Shown here piece by piece: positions 32,611 to 42,000 of a stretch of 64,000 bases of DNA. Below the pieces are notes generated by a model. The model did no database searches and was not told the origin of the DNA. It saw nothing but the letters and a program-made list of their open reading frames with translations. Position 1 is the first letter of the stretch. Each line of letters begins with the position of its first letter. This DNA is from UBA695 sp042691655 (lineage in GTDB: Bacteria; Verrucomicrobiota; Verrucomicrobiia; Chthoniobacterales; Chthoniobacteraceae). A program made the translations under genes and the position numbers. The stretch spans positions 1,240,001-1,304,000 of the forward strand of contig CP170506.1 of assembly GCA_042691655.1 (NCBI GenBank). Reading direction: 5' to 3'.

Positions 32611-33585
32611 ATGATCGCCTACTACATCGACCACTTCAGCCCTTTCATTTTCGAGTTCGGGAACGGCATCGGGCTGCGCTGGTACGGGACGGCCTATGTC
32701 GCCGCATTCCTGCTCGGCTTCTGGATGCTGCGCTGGTTCTCCCGGGCGGGCTACTCGGAGCTGGCCGAGGATAAGGTGGGGGATTTCATCGCGGCCACGG
32801 CCCTCTGGGGCGTGCTGCTCGGCGGGCGGCTCGGCTACGCGCTCTTTTACGATCTGCCGAATATTCTCCATGATCCGATGCAGTTCTTCCGCGTCTGGGA
32901 GGGCGGGATGGCCAGCCATGGCGGGATTCTCGGGATCGCGATTTTCACCTACTGGTACGCCCGCAAACACAAGATCTCCTGGATGGGCCTGGGCGATAAT
33001 CTCGTGGTGGCCGCGCCGCTGGGGATTTTCTTTGGCCGGTGCGCCAATTTCGTGAACGGCGAGCTCTTCGGACGCCCGGCGACGGTGCCCTGGGCCATGC
33101 AGTTCCCGAAGGAAATTTACTCGGATTCCGGGCTGGCGCAGCGGGCGATTGAGGCCTGCTCGCAGATTGACCCAGTGCTGAGCACCCGGGAAGCCATCGT
33201 GGCCGCCTCGCAAACCAGCGAGCCGGTCCGCGCCGCGCTGGCCGACATCCTCACGCCGCGCCACCCCTCGCAGCTTTACGAGGCGGGGATGGAGGGGCTG
33301 CTCCTTTTCGCTCTGCTCTGGCTCTTGCGCACTAAAACGCGGGTGGCCGAAGGGGTGACGACCGGGGCGTTTTTCATTCTTTATGCCATTGTGCGCATCG
33401 TGGGCGAGCAGTTCCGCGAGCCGGACGAAGGCATCGCCTTCACGCTGGGGCTCACGCGCGGGCAGTTCCTCTCGCTCTTTATGATCCTCTTCGGCGCGGC
33501 GATCGTGGGGATTTCCATCCGTCGCAACCACCCGTCGGTGCGGCCCTCCCCGGCGGCTACCCCGGTTGCTGGTAAGCAATCTTGA
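32611..33585 (+). CDS. lgt: Prolipoprotein diacylglyceryl transferase
   Basis: A 324-residue inner-membrane enzyme that adds diacylglycerol to the lipobox Cys of prelipoproteins. Key family segments are present: GGMASHGGILG, then the signature GRCANFVNGELFGRP (Arg and Asn of the active site) and RHPSQLYEAGMEG with the catalytic-region His. Seven or so membrane segments are predicted. The inserted segment around residues 178-215 (RAIEACSQIDPVL...) is longer than in E. coli Lgt. It matches the many lipoproteins in the window. Its 3' end overlaps the convergent small gene by 29 bp. Confidence 0.95.
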   Translation: MIAYYIDHFSPFIFEFGNGIGLRWYGTAYVAAFLLGFWMLRWFSRAGYSELAEDKVGDFIAATALWGVLLGGRLGYALFYDLPNILHDPMQFFRVWEGGMASHGGILGIAIFTYWYARKHKISWMGLGDNLVVAAPLGIFFGRCANFVNGELFGRPATVPWAMQFPKEIYSDSGLAQRAIEACSQIDPVLSTREAIVAASQTSEPVRAALADILTPRHPSQLYEAGMEGLLLFALLWLLRTKTRVAEGVTTGAFFILYAIVRIVGEQFREPDEGIAFTLGLTRGQFLSLFMILFGAAIVGISIRRNHPSVRPSPAATPVAGKQS

Positions 33586-33790
33586 AACCGGCCGTTTGGA
33601 CGGCGTTGACGATCTCCTCGGGGGAGATTCCCTTGGGGTTGTAGATGAGGTGGACCCCGTTCCGGGTGATCCGGGCGGTGTGTACGCCGTTCATATTCTG
33701 CAATATGGATTGCAGCCGATCCTCTTCGGCGGATTCGCTGAGGTCGATGGTTTCAAGCTCCAGCTCTTTGAATTCGGACATCTTATTCAT
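33557..33790 (-). CDS. HMA-like small protein without metal-binding cysteines
   Basis: A protein of 77 residues (or 74 if the start is 33781). It has the beta-alpha-beta pattern of a heavy-metal-associated domain: LQSILQNMNGVHTARITRNGVHLIYNPKGISPEEIVNAVQTAGFKI. The position where HMA domains have MxCxxC is replaced by LQSILQN-type residues, so a copper-binding role is unlikely. The N-terminus is acidic (ETIDLSESAEEDR). It overlaps the 3' end of lgt tail to tail, and is divergent from the YkgJ-like gene with 39 bp between the starts. Confidence 0.65.
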   Translation of the reverse strand: MNKMSEFKELELETIDLSESAEEDRLQSILQNMNGVHTARITRNGVHLIYNPKGISPEEIVNAVQTAGFKIAYQQPG

Positions 33791-33829
33791 TGTTTCGGCT
33801 TGCCATGTGCGCGCGGATGGAGCACTTCG

Positions 33830-34303
33830 ATGGACATGAAAGCCCCCCGTCGTCCCCCGAACCCTTTTGCTGAGAAACTCTCCGCGGCCCTGGCCGAGGT
33901 GCGGGCCGTTTACGAGGAGCTGGCCCGGCGGCCTGTGGCGCGGCAATGCACCCGCCAGACGCTCTGCTGCCAGTTCAAGCTAAACGGGCTCACACCCTAC
34001 CTCACGCGAGGCGAGGCGCTCGTGGCCGCCCGAGGGGTGCGGGCTGCGGGAAGGAAGGCGCTCCCGGAACGGGCCGACGGAGCCTGCCCGCTGCTGCATC
34101 CGCAGACTGGGCGCTGCATGATCTACGCCGACCGGCCTTTTGGCTGCCGCACGCACTTTTGCCCCGCCGCCGGGGGACCCTATGCGCGCGGCGAGGTGGT
34201 GGATCTCATTCGCCGCCTGGAACAGGTGGACGCCAGCCTCGGTGGGAACGGGGGCCGAATGCTGCCCGGGGCCGTCGCGGCGGCGCTGGAGGAGATGAAA
34301 TAA
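33830..34303 (+). CDS. YkgJ-type Cys-cluster protein
   Basis: A 157-residue soluble protein with a cluster of cysteines in the pattern seen in the YkgJ/CxxCxxCC family: CTRQTLCCQFKLNG, later GACPLLHPQTGRCMIYADRPFGCRTHFC. These probably bind a metal or an Fe-S cluster. The N-terminus is basic (MKAPRRPPNPFAEKL). The start at 33830 was chosen; 33836 is a near alternative. It is followed by a hairpin that terminates the opposite gene. Confidence 0.75.
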   Translation: MDMKAPRRPPNPFAEKLSAALAEVRAVYEELARRPVARQCTRQTLCCQFKLNGLTPYLTRGEALVAARGVRAAGRKALPERADGACPLLHPQTGRCMIYADRPFGCRTHFCPAAGGPYARGEVVDLIRRLEQVDASLGGNGGRMLPGAVAAALEEMK

Positions 34304-34335
34304 AAATTCCGGTGTCTGAAATTGCAGACACCGGA
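34303..34335 (-). terminator. Intrinsic terminator of the purC-purE gene
   Basis: TCCGGTGTCTG (34308-34318) pairs perfectly with CAGACACCGGA (34325-34335). On the minus strand it is followed by AATTTTTATTT, so it ends the minus-strand gene. It also overlaps the stop of the Cys-cluster gene, which reads towards it. Confidence 0.85.
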
Positions 34336-34361
34336 TTGATAAGTTGCTTGTAGTGAGCTAC

Positions 34362-35642
34362 TTAAGCCAAACGCTCTTCCAGCGTTTCGCGCAGGCGCAT
34401 GTAGAGGGCCGGGTTGCGAAGCGCTAGGATTTCCAGCGCGGCCAAGGCGGCGTTGGACGGTTCGATGACCGTCGTGACGGGCACATTGGACGGGGTGCGC
34501 AGGGAGGACCAGACGTCTTCGGGGAATTCCTTGAAATTAGCCGGAACGGTGATGACCGGGACGGTGGTGGCTGCCGAGAGCGTCGGGCCCGCGCCGTTGG
34601 AGCGGCCGATGTAGGCGATGATGACGGTTTCGGGTTTCTCCTGGACGGCTTGGTTGAGCTCGGTGATGGCGCGGGTCGGCTCCTTGTGGATGGAGCGGGC
34701 GATTTTGACGGTTTCGACCAGGCCGCCGGAGAGCTTGGCGATGGCTTTTTCCACGGGGCTGACGTCGTCGCTGACGGAGCCCGACCAGATGATGATGCGC
34801 TGGGCGGGGACGCGGAAGTGGCTGGTGATGCCGGCCACGCGGGCGTAGTTGGCGGCCACGGCGTCGAGTGCGCCGCCGTCGCGGTAGACCTGCTTGTCGA
34901 GGTAGGCGCCGTCTTCGAGGACGCGCCAGGAATCGTTGTCGATGACGTCGGCCAGGAGCAGCGTCCCCTCGGGGGTGAGGCCGAACTCGACCTTGCAATC
35001 CACCAGGCGGCCGCCTTCAAGCTGCCACGCTTTTTCCAGCGTCAGGAAGGCGCGCCGGGCGGTCTTGCTCATTTCGGCGAAGAATTTCGATTCGCCTTCG
35101 TGGGCGAAGACTTCCGCTTCCGGCAAAACAAGGAAGGGTTCCTGGCCCGCGATGGGCTTGGAGGGCTGAAAGAGGCTCACCGTCGCGGCCTGGGCGTCGT
35201 GGCTCATGAAAGGGTCGTCGCAGGCGAGGTCGTGCTCTTTCCACTTGCGCTGGTTGGTCTTGAGGTAGAACTCGACCAGGAGGCGGGGGAAGAGGTGGCC
35301 CTTGACGAGGCCCGGGGTGCGCTTCAAATAGGAGCCGTGAGCCTCGCGGCGGATGACCACTTCATACGGGAGCATCTCGCACTTCGGGGCGGCAAAGGAA
35401 ATGGGGCTGAGCTGTTCGTCGAAGCCGACGGGGATGCCCGCGGCCTTGAGCAGACGGAAGTTGTTGCAGGTCGTCAGAGTGGCCATGGCGGCCTTGCCGG
35501 AGAGGAGGTCGTGCTTGGCCCCGTCGCCCGCGGTGATGTCGTCTTTGGACACGACGATGACCTGGTTGGGGTTGGTCGGAGACTGCCCGATGACTTTCGT
35601 TTTGCCTTCGGCGAGGATCACGCCATCAAAGAGAGGTTGCAT
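34362..35642 (-). CDS. Fused PurC-PurE (SAICAR synthetase + class II AIR carboxylase-like)
   Basis: A 426-residue fusion of two purine-synthesis enzymes. Residues 1-270 are SAICAR synthetase (PurC): EGKTKVIG, SKDDITAGDGAKHD, EVVIRREAHGSYLKR and LADVIDNDSWR. Residues 282-426 are AIR carboxylase: IIIWSGSVSDD, SIHKEPTRA, GRSNGAGPTLSAAT and DVWSSLRTPSN. The GRSNGxGP and DVWSSLR pattern is that of the class II enzyme of animal PAICS, which fixes CO2 directly without PurK. The order PurC-PurE is also that of animal PAICS. The start at 35642 was chosen as it fits the PurC N-terminus; the frame is open to 35684. No purK is in the window. Confidence 0.85.
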   Translation of the reverse strand: MQPLFDGVILAEGKTKVIGQSPTNPNQVIVVSKDDITAGDGAKHDLLSGKAAMATLTTCNNFRLLKAAGIPVGFDEQLSPISFAAPKCEMLPYEVVIRREAHGSYLKRTPGLVKGHLFPRLLVEFYLKTNQRKWKEHDLACDDPFMSHDAQAATVSLFQPSKPIAGQEPFLVLPEAEVFAHEGESKFFAEMSKTARRAFLTLEKAWQLEGGRLVDCKVEFGLTPEGTLLLADVIDNDSWRVLEDGAYLDKQVYRDGGALDAVAANYARVAGITSHFRVPAQRIIIWSGSVSDDVSPVEKAIAKLSGGLVETVKIARSIHKEPTRAITELNQAVQEKPETVIIAYIGRSNGAGPTLSAATTVPVITVPANFKEFPEDVWSSLRTPSNVPVTTVIEPSNAALAALEILALRNPALYMRLRETLEERLA

Positions 35643-35685
35643 AATTGGGCTAAATATATAGGGGCCCGTAGGCAAAAACGTCAAT

Positions 35686-35858
35686 CCTAGGAGCCTGTTG
35701 AAAAATTATCTGGCGCCATCTTGGGCATCTTTTCGCCTTGGGCGGCGTCGCTCGGCTGGGCCTGTATTCAGTGAATACAGGTGCTGCACTCGGCTCCTTA
35801 CCCAAGCCAAAAATCTGCTCCAAGCTGTCTGCCGCTAGTTTTTCAACAGGCTCCCAGG
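35686..35858. repeat. 173-bp MITE-like palindromic element
   Basis: The ends are a 20-bp inverted repeat (35686-35705 and 35839-35858), pairing at 19 of 20 positions, with GGAGCCTGTTGAAAAA in common. The centre is a 10-bp palindrome CCTGTATTCA/TGAATACAGG (35761-35781). The arms between are partly complementary, so the whole element can fold into one long imperfect hairpin. It has no coding capacity. It lies 47 bp before the start of the next gene. A related core lies at 1445-1520. Confidence 0.8.
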
Positions 35859-35905
35859 TCTGCCGTATTGACTTGGAGGGGTGTGATTTTCTACAAAGAG
35901 GGCCG

Positions 35906-36370
35906 ATGTCAACAGATCCGCGGGAACAGGCGTTGCAAACGGCTTACCAGATCGTTTCGGAGCATTTTCCGAATGTCGTGATGGTGGCCGAGGCACAATT
36001 CAACAATGCCGAGGGGCAGGCTCAATTTGCGCAATTGCTGCGCTGGTACGGCTGTTCGACCACGGCGACGGGCCTGATGGTCTATGCGTCGGATCTGCTC
36101 TGCCACACGTTTGGCGACCGCCCGCCGAAGCCGCAAACCCCGGCCAACACGGCCGCGATTACCCCGCAGCAGGAGGACGCGCTGAAACGGGCGCTGGAAA
36201 TCCTCAGCTCTCAGTTTATTTGCGCGGTGGTGGTGGCCCAAGGGGAGCCGGAGCTGGCGGGCAAGGGAGAGCGGAGCCTGAAGGTGATCCGCTGCAACGG
36301 CGCGCCGACGATGGTGGCGGGGCTCTCGCAGTTCGCGGCCAATGCGTTTCGGCGCATGGCGGTGGAGTAG
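35906..36370 (+). CDS. Unknown protein with two internal repeats
   Basis: A 154-residue soluble protein. It consists of two related units of about 60 residues: ALQTAYQIVSEHFPNVVMVAEA...GLMVYASDLLCHTF and ALKRALEILSSQFICAVVVAQG...GLSQFAANAFRRM. They share the pattern A-x-x-I-x-S-x-x-F-x-x-x-V-x-V-A with a later T-x-x-x-G-L, joined by a proline-rich linker (DRPPKPQTPANTAA). No family was recognised and no signal or membrane segment is seen. The frame is open further upstream through the repeat element, but the ATG at 35906 fits the first unit. Confidence 0.65.
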   Translation: MSTDPREQALQTAYQIVSEHFPNVVMVAEAQFNNAEGQAQFAQLLRWYGCSTTATGLMVYASDLLCHTFGDRPPKPQTPANTAAITPQQEDALKRALEILSSQFICAVVVAQGEPELAGKGERSLKVIRCNGAPTMVAGLSQFAANAFRRMAVE

Positions 36371-36382
36371 GGGAATTTAGGA

Positions 36383-37876
36383 TTATTTCCCCAGCCGCCG
36401 GGCGAGCTGGTCGGCGTGGAGGTCTTGCGGCTCCAGCGCGGCGGGCTGGGTCGCCTCGAACCATTTCCCGTCGGGGCTGGTTTCGGAGGGCTGGTCGGTG
36501 CTTAAGGCCACGACGTTGATGGAGAGCGGGCCAAAGTCTGCGGGCGGATAGGCGAGCGGCTTGGCGGCCCGGATGTTCCAGAAAGTTCCGCGCGCGGCGC
36601 ACGGTTTGCCCAGCGCGTCGCCGCCGCCGTGGGCCCAGAGGCGCGTGCCCGCCCCGGCGTCGAGATTGGTAAAGAGGTTTTCGAAGCAGGTCCGTTTATG
36701 ATGGTCGAGGCAGAGGTCCACGCCCTTGCCCTCGGCGGCGACGTTGCCCGAGGCTCCGCCGTCCACGCTGATGTCATGGATGAACCGGGTGCGGAAGTCG
36801 AACCCCCGCATAAGGTTGTCGTGACCGTAAAACGCAAACCCGTGGTGGCCCGTGCAGCCGGTCTTGTCGGGCTGGCGCTTGGACTCGAAGGTGACGTCGG
36901 CGATGGTGCAGAACACGCCTCGGGCAAAGATGCCGCTGTCGGCGTTGACGATGCGGAGATTGCGCGCCCAGCAATCCGAGCATCCGTTAAAGGCCAGCGC
37001 GTTGTACCCCGCTTCGGTGAAGTGCCCCTCGTAGGGCGTCACGGGGAACTCGAAGGTGAGCCCTTCCACGCCGGATTCCGTCACGGTTGGCTGGAAGCTG
37101 GCGATTTCGGCCTTCCATTGCGGCTTAAGGTCGCAGCGCAGCGGCCGGTCGATGGAGACCTTGCGGCCGTCGATCTTCGTGACCGTGCAGACGAAAAGCG
37201 TCTTGGTCGAACCGAGGAGCTTTTCCATTGGTCCCGGGTCGCCGGAGTAAAGATGCGCGGCGAGCGAATTGTCGGGGAGGTCGTGTTGGCGAACGATGAC
37301 CCGCTGGCCGGGCTTGAGGCCCTCGGTTTTTTCCACGGTGAGGAGGGTGTCCCCCCGGTGGGCTTCGGCGGTGATGCGGGTGAGCTGCTTGGCCCGGTAG
37401 TCGCCCTTGATGGAGACGATCCCGCCGTCCCATGACCAGCGGGAGGTTGGCCGCCCGGTGGTGGTGGCCGAGGGGCTGGGCTGGATGGTTTCAAGCGGCA
37501 CCGGGCAGACGAGCACGCTCTCTTCCGGCCCCGCGCCGCTTAAAACGATGCCGCTGCGGTTGATGACCAGCATTTTGGTAATCCGGTAACGTCCCTGCGG
37601 CACCTCGATGGCTCCGGCGGGCGCTTTGTTCAGCGCATCCTGAAAAGCGGCAGTGTCGTCAGCGATGCCGTCGCCCTTCGCGCCGAAATCCATGACGCTA
37701 AGGCCCTTGGGAAGGACAGGAAGGGCGCGTTCGCCCTGGTGATAACCGGCATGGGAAAAATCGGGGAGCCTGGAGGTGGGCGTCCAGGCTTCGCCGTGCT
37801 TGCCCCACAGAGCGGAGGTTTCGGCGGCAAAGGAGGAGGCGGCGAAGGCGGCAAGGAGAGGGAGAATCCAGCGCAT
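36383..37876 (-). CDS. Secreted right-handed beta-helix protein, pectate-lyase-3-like
   Basis: A 497-residue exported protein. A signal peptide (LPLLAAFAASSFA) is followed by a pectate_lyase_3/glycosyl-hydrolase-28-like opening: LSVMDFGAKGDGIADDTAAFQDALNKAP, then EVPQGRYRI. The remainder has helix repeats ending in short beta strands (for example NLRIVNADSGIFARG, CTIADVTFESKR). This family includes tail-spike-like and polysaccharide-cleaving proteins. Substrate and catalytic residues cannot be given from sequence alone. The gene starts about 85 bp from the divergent efflux operon. Confidence 0.75.
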   Translation of the reverse strand: MRWILPLLAAFAASSFAAETSALWGKHGEAWTPTSRLPDFSHAGYHQGERALPVLPKGLSVMDFGAKGDGIADDTAAFQDALNKAPAGAIEVPQGRYRITKMLVINRSGIVLSGAGPEESVLVCPVPLETIQPSPSATTTGRPTSRWSWDGGIVSIKGDYRAKQLTRITAEAHRGDTLLTVEKTEGLKPGQRVIVRQHDLPDNSLAAHLYSGDPGPMEKLLGSTKTLFVCTVTKIDGRKVSIDRPLRCDLKPQWKAEIASFQPTVTESGVEGLTFEFPVTPYEGHFTEAGYNALAFNGCSDCWARNLRIVNADSGIFARGVFCTIADVTFESKRQPDKTGCTGHHGFAFYGHDNLMRGFDFRTRFIHDISVDGGASGNVAAEGKGVDLCLDHHKRTCFENLFTNLDAGAGTRLWAHGGGDALGKPCAARGTFWNIRAAKPLAYPPADFGPLSINVVALSTDQPSETSPDGKWFEATQPAALEPQDLHADQLARRLGK

Positions 37877-37972
37877 AGAGATATGGAGTGGGGTATTCTG
37901 CTACCACCGGGAGTTGAAGAATCAAGCTATTCCGGGTTGAACTCGGGTCAGAATCATTAAATGATAGTCTTC

Positions 37973-39070
37973 ATGCATCTTTTGCGGATTCTCCCGATTT
38001 TAATGACAGCGGGGGCGCTGGCGCTTCCTGGCTGCGGCCGGAAGGCTGCCAAAGCGCCCGCCAAAGCCCCTCGCCCCGTGACCGTCGCCAAGGCGGAGAC
38101 CCGGGATGTGCCCTTTTACCTGGACGAAATCGGCAACTGCACCGCGTTCGAATCCGTCACCATTAAGCCGCAGGTCTCCGCGGCCATGACGGGCATCCAC
38201 TTTAAGGACGGCGCGGAAGTGGCCAAGGGCGATCTGCTCTTTACCCTTGATCCGCGCCAGTTCCAGGCGGCGCTGGCCAAGGCCCGGGCCACGCTGGCCC
38301 AGGATCGCGCCAAGGCCGATTACGCCCTCATCCAGGTCCGACGCAATGAGGATCTCCGGCAGAAAAAAGCCGTCTCCGACCAGGAGTACGATAGCGTTCG
38401 CAGCACCGCCGAGGCCGCTGTGGCAACGGTCCAGGCCGACGAGGCGGCGGTGAACTCCGCGCAGATTGATCTCGATTACTGCCAGATCCGCTCCCCCATC
38501 GACGGCCGCTCCAGCAAGCGCAACGTCGACCAGGGCAACATCGTCATTTCCAACTCCACCTCGCTGCTCGTCATCCAGCGGCAGGACCCCATTTACACTG
38601 ATTTCACCATCCCCGAGGACGTCCTTCCGCAGGTGCGCCATTACTTCGAGGCCGGAACGCTCAAGGTCGAGGCGGTCTTCCCTAACGATCCCGCGAAAAA
38701 GCGCGAGGGGAAATTCGACTTCCTCGACAGCGGCGTACAGCCCAACTCCGGTACCGTCCGGCTGCGGGCGCTCCTGGATAATAAGGACCGACTCTTCTGG
38801 CCCGGGCAGTTCGTCAATGTTCGCCTCGTGCTCGAAACCCTCAAAAATGCCGTGCTCGTGCCCTCCGAGGCGCTGCAAGTGGGGCAGGACGGGCCGTTTG
38901 TTTTTGTGGTCAAGCCCGGCAACACCGTGGAACTGCGCCACGTCAAGCCGGGCCAGCGCCAGGAAGAAAGTGTAGTTATTAAAGAGGGTCTGAAAGCCGG
39001 GGAAACCGTCGTTGTCACCGGGCAGATCGCCCTCTCGCCGGACGCCGCGGTGGACATTCTTCCCCGGTAG
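37973..39070 (+). CDS. RND efflux periplasmic adaptor (membrane-fusion protein)
   Basis: A 365-residue lipoprotein adaptor (lipobox LPGC, preceded by LLRILPILMTAGALA). It has the barrel-sandwich half-motifs (IHFKDGAEVAKGDLLFTLD and IRSPIDGRSSKRNVDQGNIV), a coiled-coil hairpin (about residues 100-155), and a beta-barrel/membrane-proximal part (FWPGQFVNVRLVLETLKNAVLVPSEALQVGQDGPFVFVV). It starts 18 nt before the pump gene, so it feeds that RND transporter. The start at 37973 begins the lipoprotein signal; a second ATG at 37961 adds four residues. Confidence 0.92.
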   Translation: MHLLRILPILMTAGALALPGCGRKAAKAPAKAPRPVTVAKAETRDVPFYLDEIGNCTAFESVTIKPQVSAAMTGIHFKDGAEVAKGDLLFTLDPRQFQAALAKARATLAQDRAKADYALIQVRRNEDLRQKKAVSDQEYDSVRSTAEAAVATVQADEAAVNSAQIDLDYCQIRSPIDGRSSKRNVDQGNIVISNSTSLLVIQRQDPIYTDFTIPEDVLPQVRHYFEAGTLKVEAVFPNDPAKKREGKFDFLDSGVQPNSGTVRLRALLDNKDRLFWPGQFVNVRLVLETLKNAVLVPSEALQVGQDGPFVFVVKPGNTVELRHVKPGQRQEESVVIKEGLKAGETVVVTGQIALSPDAAVDILPR

Positions 39071-39088
39071 TTTTTTTTAGGAAAAAGC

Positions 39089-42000
39089 ATGGCCAGTCTT
39101 TCCGCTCCCTTTATCAAACGCCCGGTCATGACGATGATGTGCACGCTGTGCATCGTCGTCTTCGGCATCATCGGGTTCAACCAACTGCCCGTTAACGACC
39201 TGCCCGCCGTCGATTTCCCGGTCATCAGCGTCACCGTGAACTACCCCGGCGCGAGCCCCGCCACCATGGCCAGCAGCGTGACGACGCCGCTGGAGCGCCA
39301 GTTCATGCAGATCCCCGGGCTGGACTTGGTGACCAGCCAAAGCTCGCAGGGGTCGAGCTCGATCACGCTTCAGTTCAAATTGAGCAAGAGCGTGGATGCC
39401 GCGGCGACCGACGTGGCGGCGGCCATCAACCAGGCCAACTCCAGCCTGCCGCAGGACCTGCCCTCGCCGCCCGTTTTTACCAAGTTCAACCCGAACGACC
39501 AGCCGGTAATCTACCTCGTATTGACCACGGCCTCGCTCACCCAGGGGCAGCTCTACGACTACGCCAGCAGCCAGATTGCCCAGCGCATCAGCATTCTCCC
39601 GGGCGTGGCCAAGGTGGATATTTATGGCTCCAAGGCAGCCGTGCGCGTGAAAGTCTCGCCCACCAAGCTGGCCTCCCTTGGGCTCACCGTGAACGACCTT
39701 TCCGACGCGATCAAGGCCGGGACCAGCTACCAGGGCGCGGGTCAGTTCGACGGCTCCTCGCGTACGTTCCTGCTCCAGCCGCAGGGGCAGCTTGAGAACG
39801 CCGAGGCTTACCGGGGCCTCATCATCGGGCACAAAGAAGGCGCGTCGATCTACCTGCGCGACGTGGCGGACGTCTCCGACTCCGTGCAGGACGAGCGCAT
39901 GACCCGCCACTTCTGGATGCGCCAGGGGAGCGCCGCCGCGACGAGCGTGGTGCTGGCGGTCTCGCGGCAGTCCGGCGCGAATGCCGTGGCCACCGCGCAG
40001 GGCGTGAAGGATTTGCTGCCCTTCTTCCGGCACGAGCTGCCCGGCTCCATTCAGCTGGAACCGATGCTCGACCGCTCGATTACCATCGTGAACTCCGTGG
40101 AGGACGTTAAGGAGACCCTCCTTATCGCCTTCGCGTTGGTCGTCATCGTTATTTTCATCTTCCTCGGGCGCGCCACCGATACGCTCATCCCGATCGTGGC
40201 GTTGCCGATGTCGATGCTGATCACGTTTTTGGCGATGTTCCTGCTGGGCTACAGCATTGATAACTTGTCGCTGCTGGCCTTGACGCTCTCCATCGGGTTC
40301 CTCGTGGATGACGCCATTGTGTTCCTGGAAAACGCCGTGCGCCGGATGGAGGCGGGAGAGACGGCGATGGAAGCCGCCTTCCACGGGGCCAGCGAGATCA
40401 GCTTCACGATTCTCTCGATGACGCTTTCGCTCGCCGCCGTCTTTCTGCCCATGGTCTTCATGCCGGGGCTCATTGGGCGGACCTTCCAGGAGTTTGCCAT
40501 CACGATCATCATCGCCATCGTGGCCTCCGGCGTTGTCTCGCTGACCCTCACGCCGCTGATGTGCTCGCGGATGCTGGCCAAACACGAGAACGCCACCAAG
40601 ACCTGGCTCGAAACCTTCGTGACCCGCAAGCTCGACCGGGTGATCAAGGCTTACGGCAACTCGCTCCACTTCTTCTTGCACCATAAGTGGATCTCGGCGG
40701 TCGCCTGGGTCATCTGCATGGCGGGCACCGTAATGCTATTCAAAGCGGTACCCCAGTCGTTCCTGCCCGTGGGCGATAGCGGCACCATTCGCGGCGTCTA
40801 CATGGTGCAGGAGGGGACTTCGCCGGATCGGATGCGCGAGATCCAGTACAAAGTGGATCAAATCCTGCGCGACAACCCGTTCGTTGATCTTTCGTACACC
40901 ATCTCGGGCCTCACCGGCCGGTTGCCTTCCAATCAGGCGCGCATTCTGGCCAACCTGGTTCCCGCCAAGAAGCGGCCTTCCATCGACGTGGTGATGGCGC
41001 AGATTGCCAAGGAGATCGAGAAGATCCCCGGGGTGATGCCGTTTATGCAGGCCATCCCCGTTTTGCAGGTCAGCACCGGGGCCGCCGGCAACAGCCAGGG
41101 CAAATTTTCCTACGCCATCAGCGGCATTGACGCCAAGGAGGTCAACGATTCAGCGCGCAAGCTCATGGAAAAGCTGCGGCCTTACCCCGGATTCCTCTTC
41201 GTCAATTCCGACTTGAAGACGGCGACGCCCAATTTGCAAATCGACCTGTTGCGCGAGCAGGCTGCCTCCTACGGCGTCTCGGCCCAGGGCATCCTCTCGG
41301 CGCTGCGCAACGCCTACGCGCAGAACTACGTCTACCTTATTAAGAAAGAGACCGACCAGTACCAGGTCATCATGGAGGTGAGCGACGCGGGCCGCACCCA
41401 GCCGCAGAACCTGGAGCGCCTTTACGTGAAACCCGACAAGGGCGGCGATCTGGTGCCGATCAAAGCCGTCGCCCGCTGGAAGGAAGTGCTCGGGCCGCAG
41501 TCGGTCAACCACATCAACCAGTTCCCCTCGGTGACGATCTCCTTTAACCTCGTGCCCGGGGCGGCGATTGGCGACGCGGCGGCCTTCATCGAAAAAACCG
41601 CCGCCGAGACCCTTCCCCCGTCGTTGCGCGGCAGCCAGCAAGGCGAGGCGCTTGTGTTTAAGGAGACCATTAAGAGCCTCTCCATCCTGATGATTTTCGC
41701 GGTGTTCGTGATGTACATCATTCTGGGGATTCTTTACGAGAGCTACGTCCACCCGCTCACAGTGCTCAGCTCGCTGCCGGTGGCGATGGTGGGTGGCCTG
41801 GCGACGCTGTTGCTTTTCGGCAAAGAAGCCTCGCTCTACGCCGACGTGGGCCTCTTTCTCCTGGTCGGCATTGTGAAGAAGAACGGCATCATGATGATCG
41901 ACTTCGCCCTTCAGCGCATGGCCGACGGGCTCGACCGCGTGGCGGCGGTACACGAGGCGTGCGTGGAGCGGTTCCGGCCGATCATGATGACGACCTTCGC

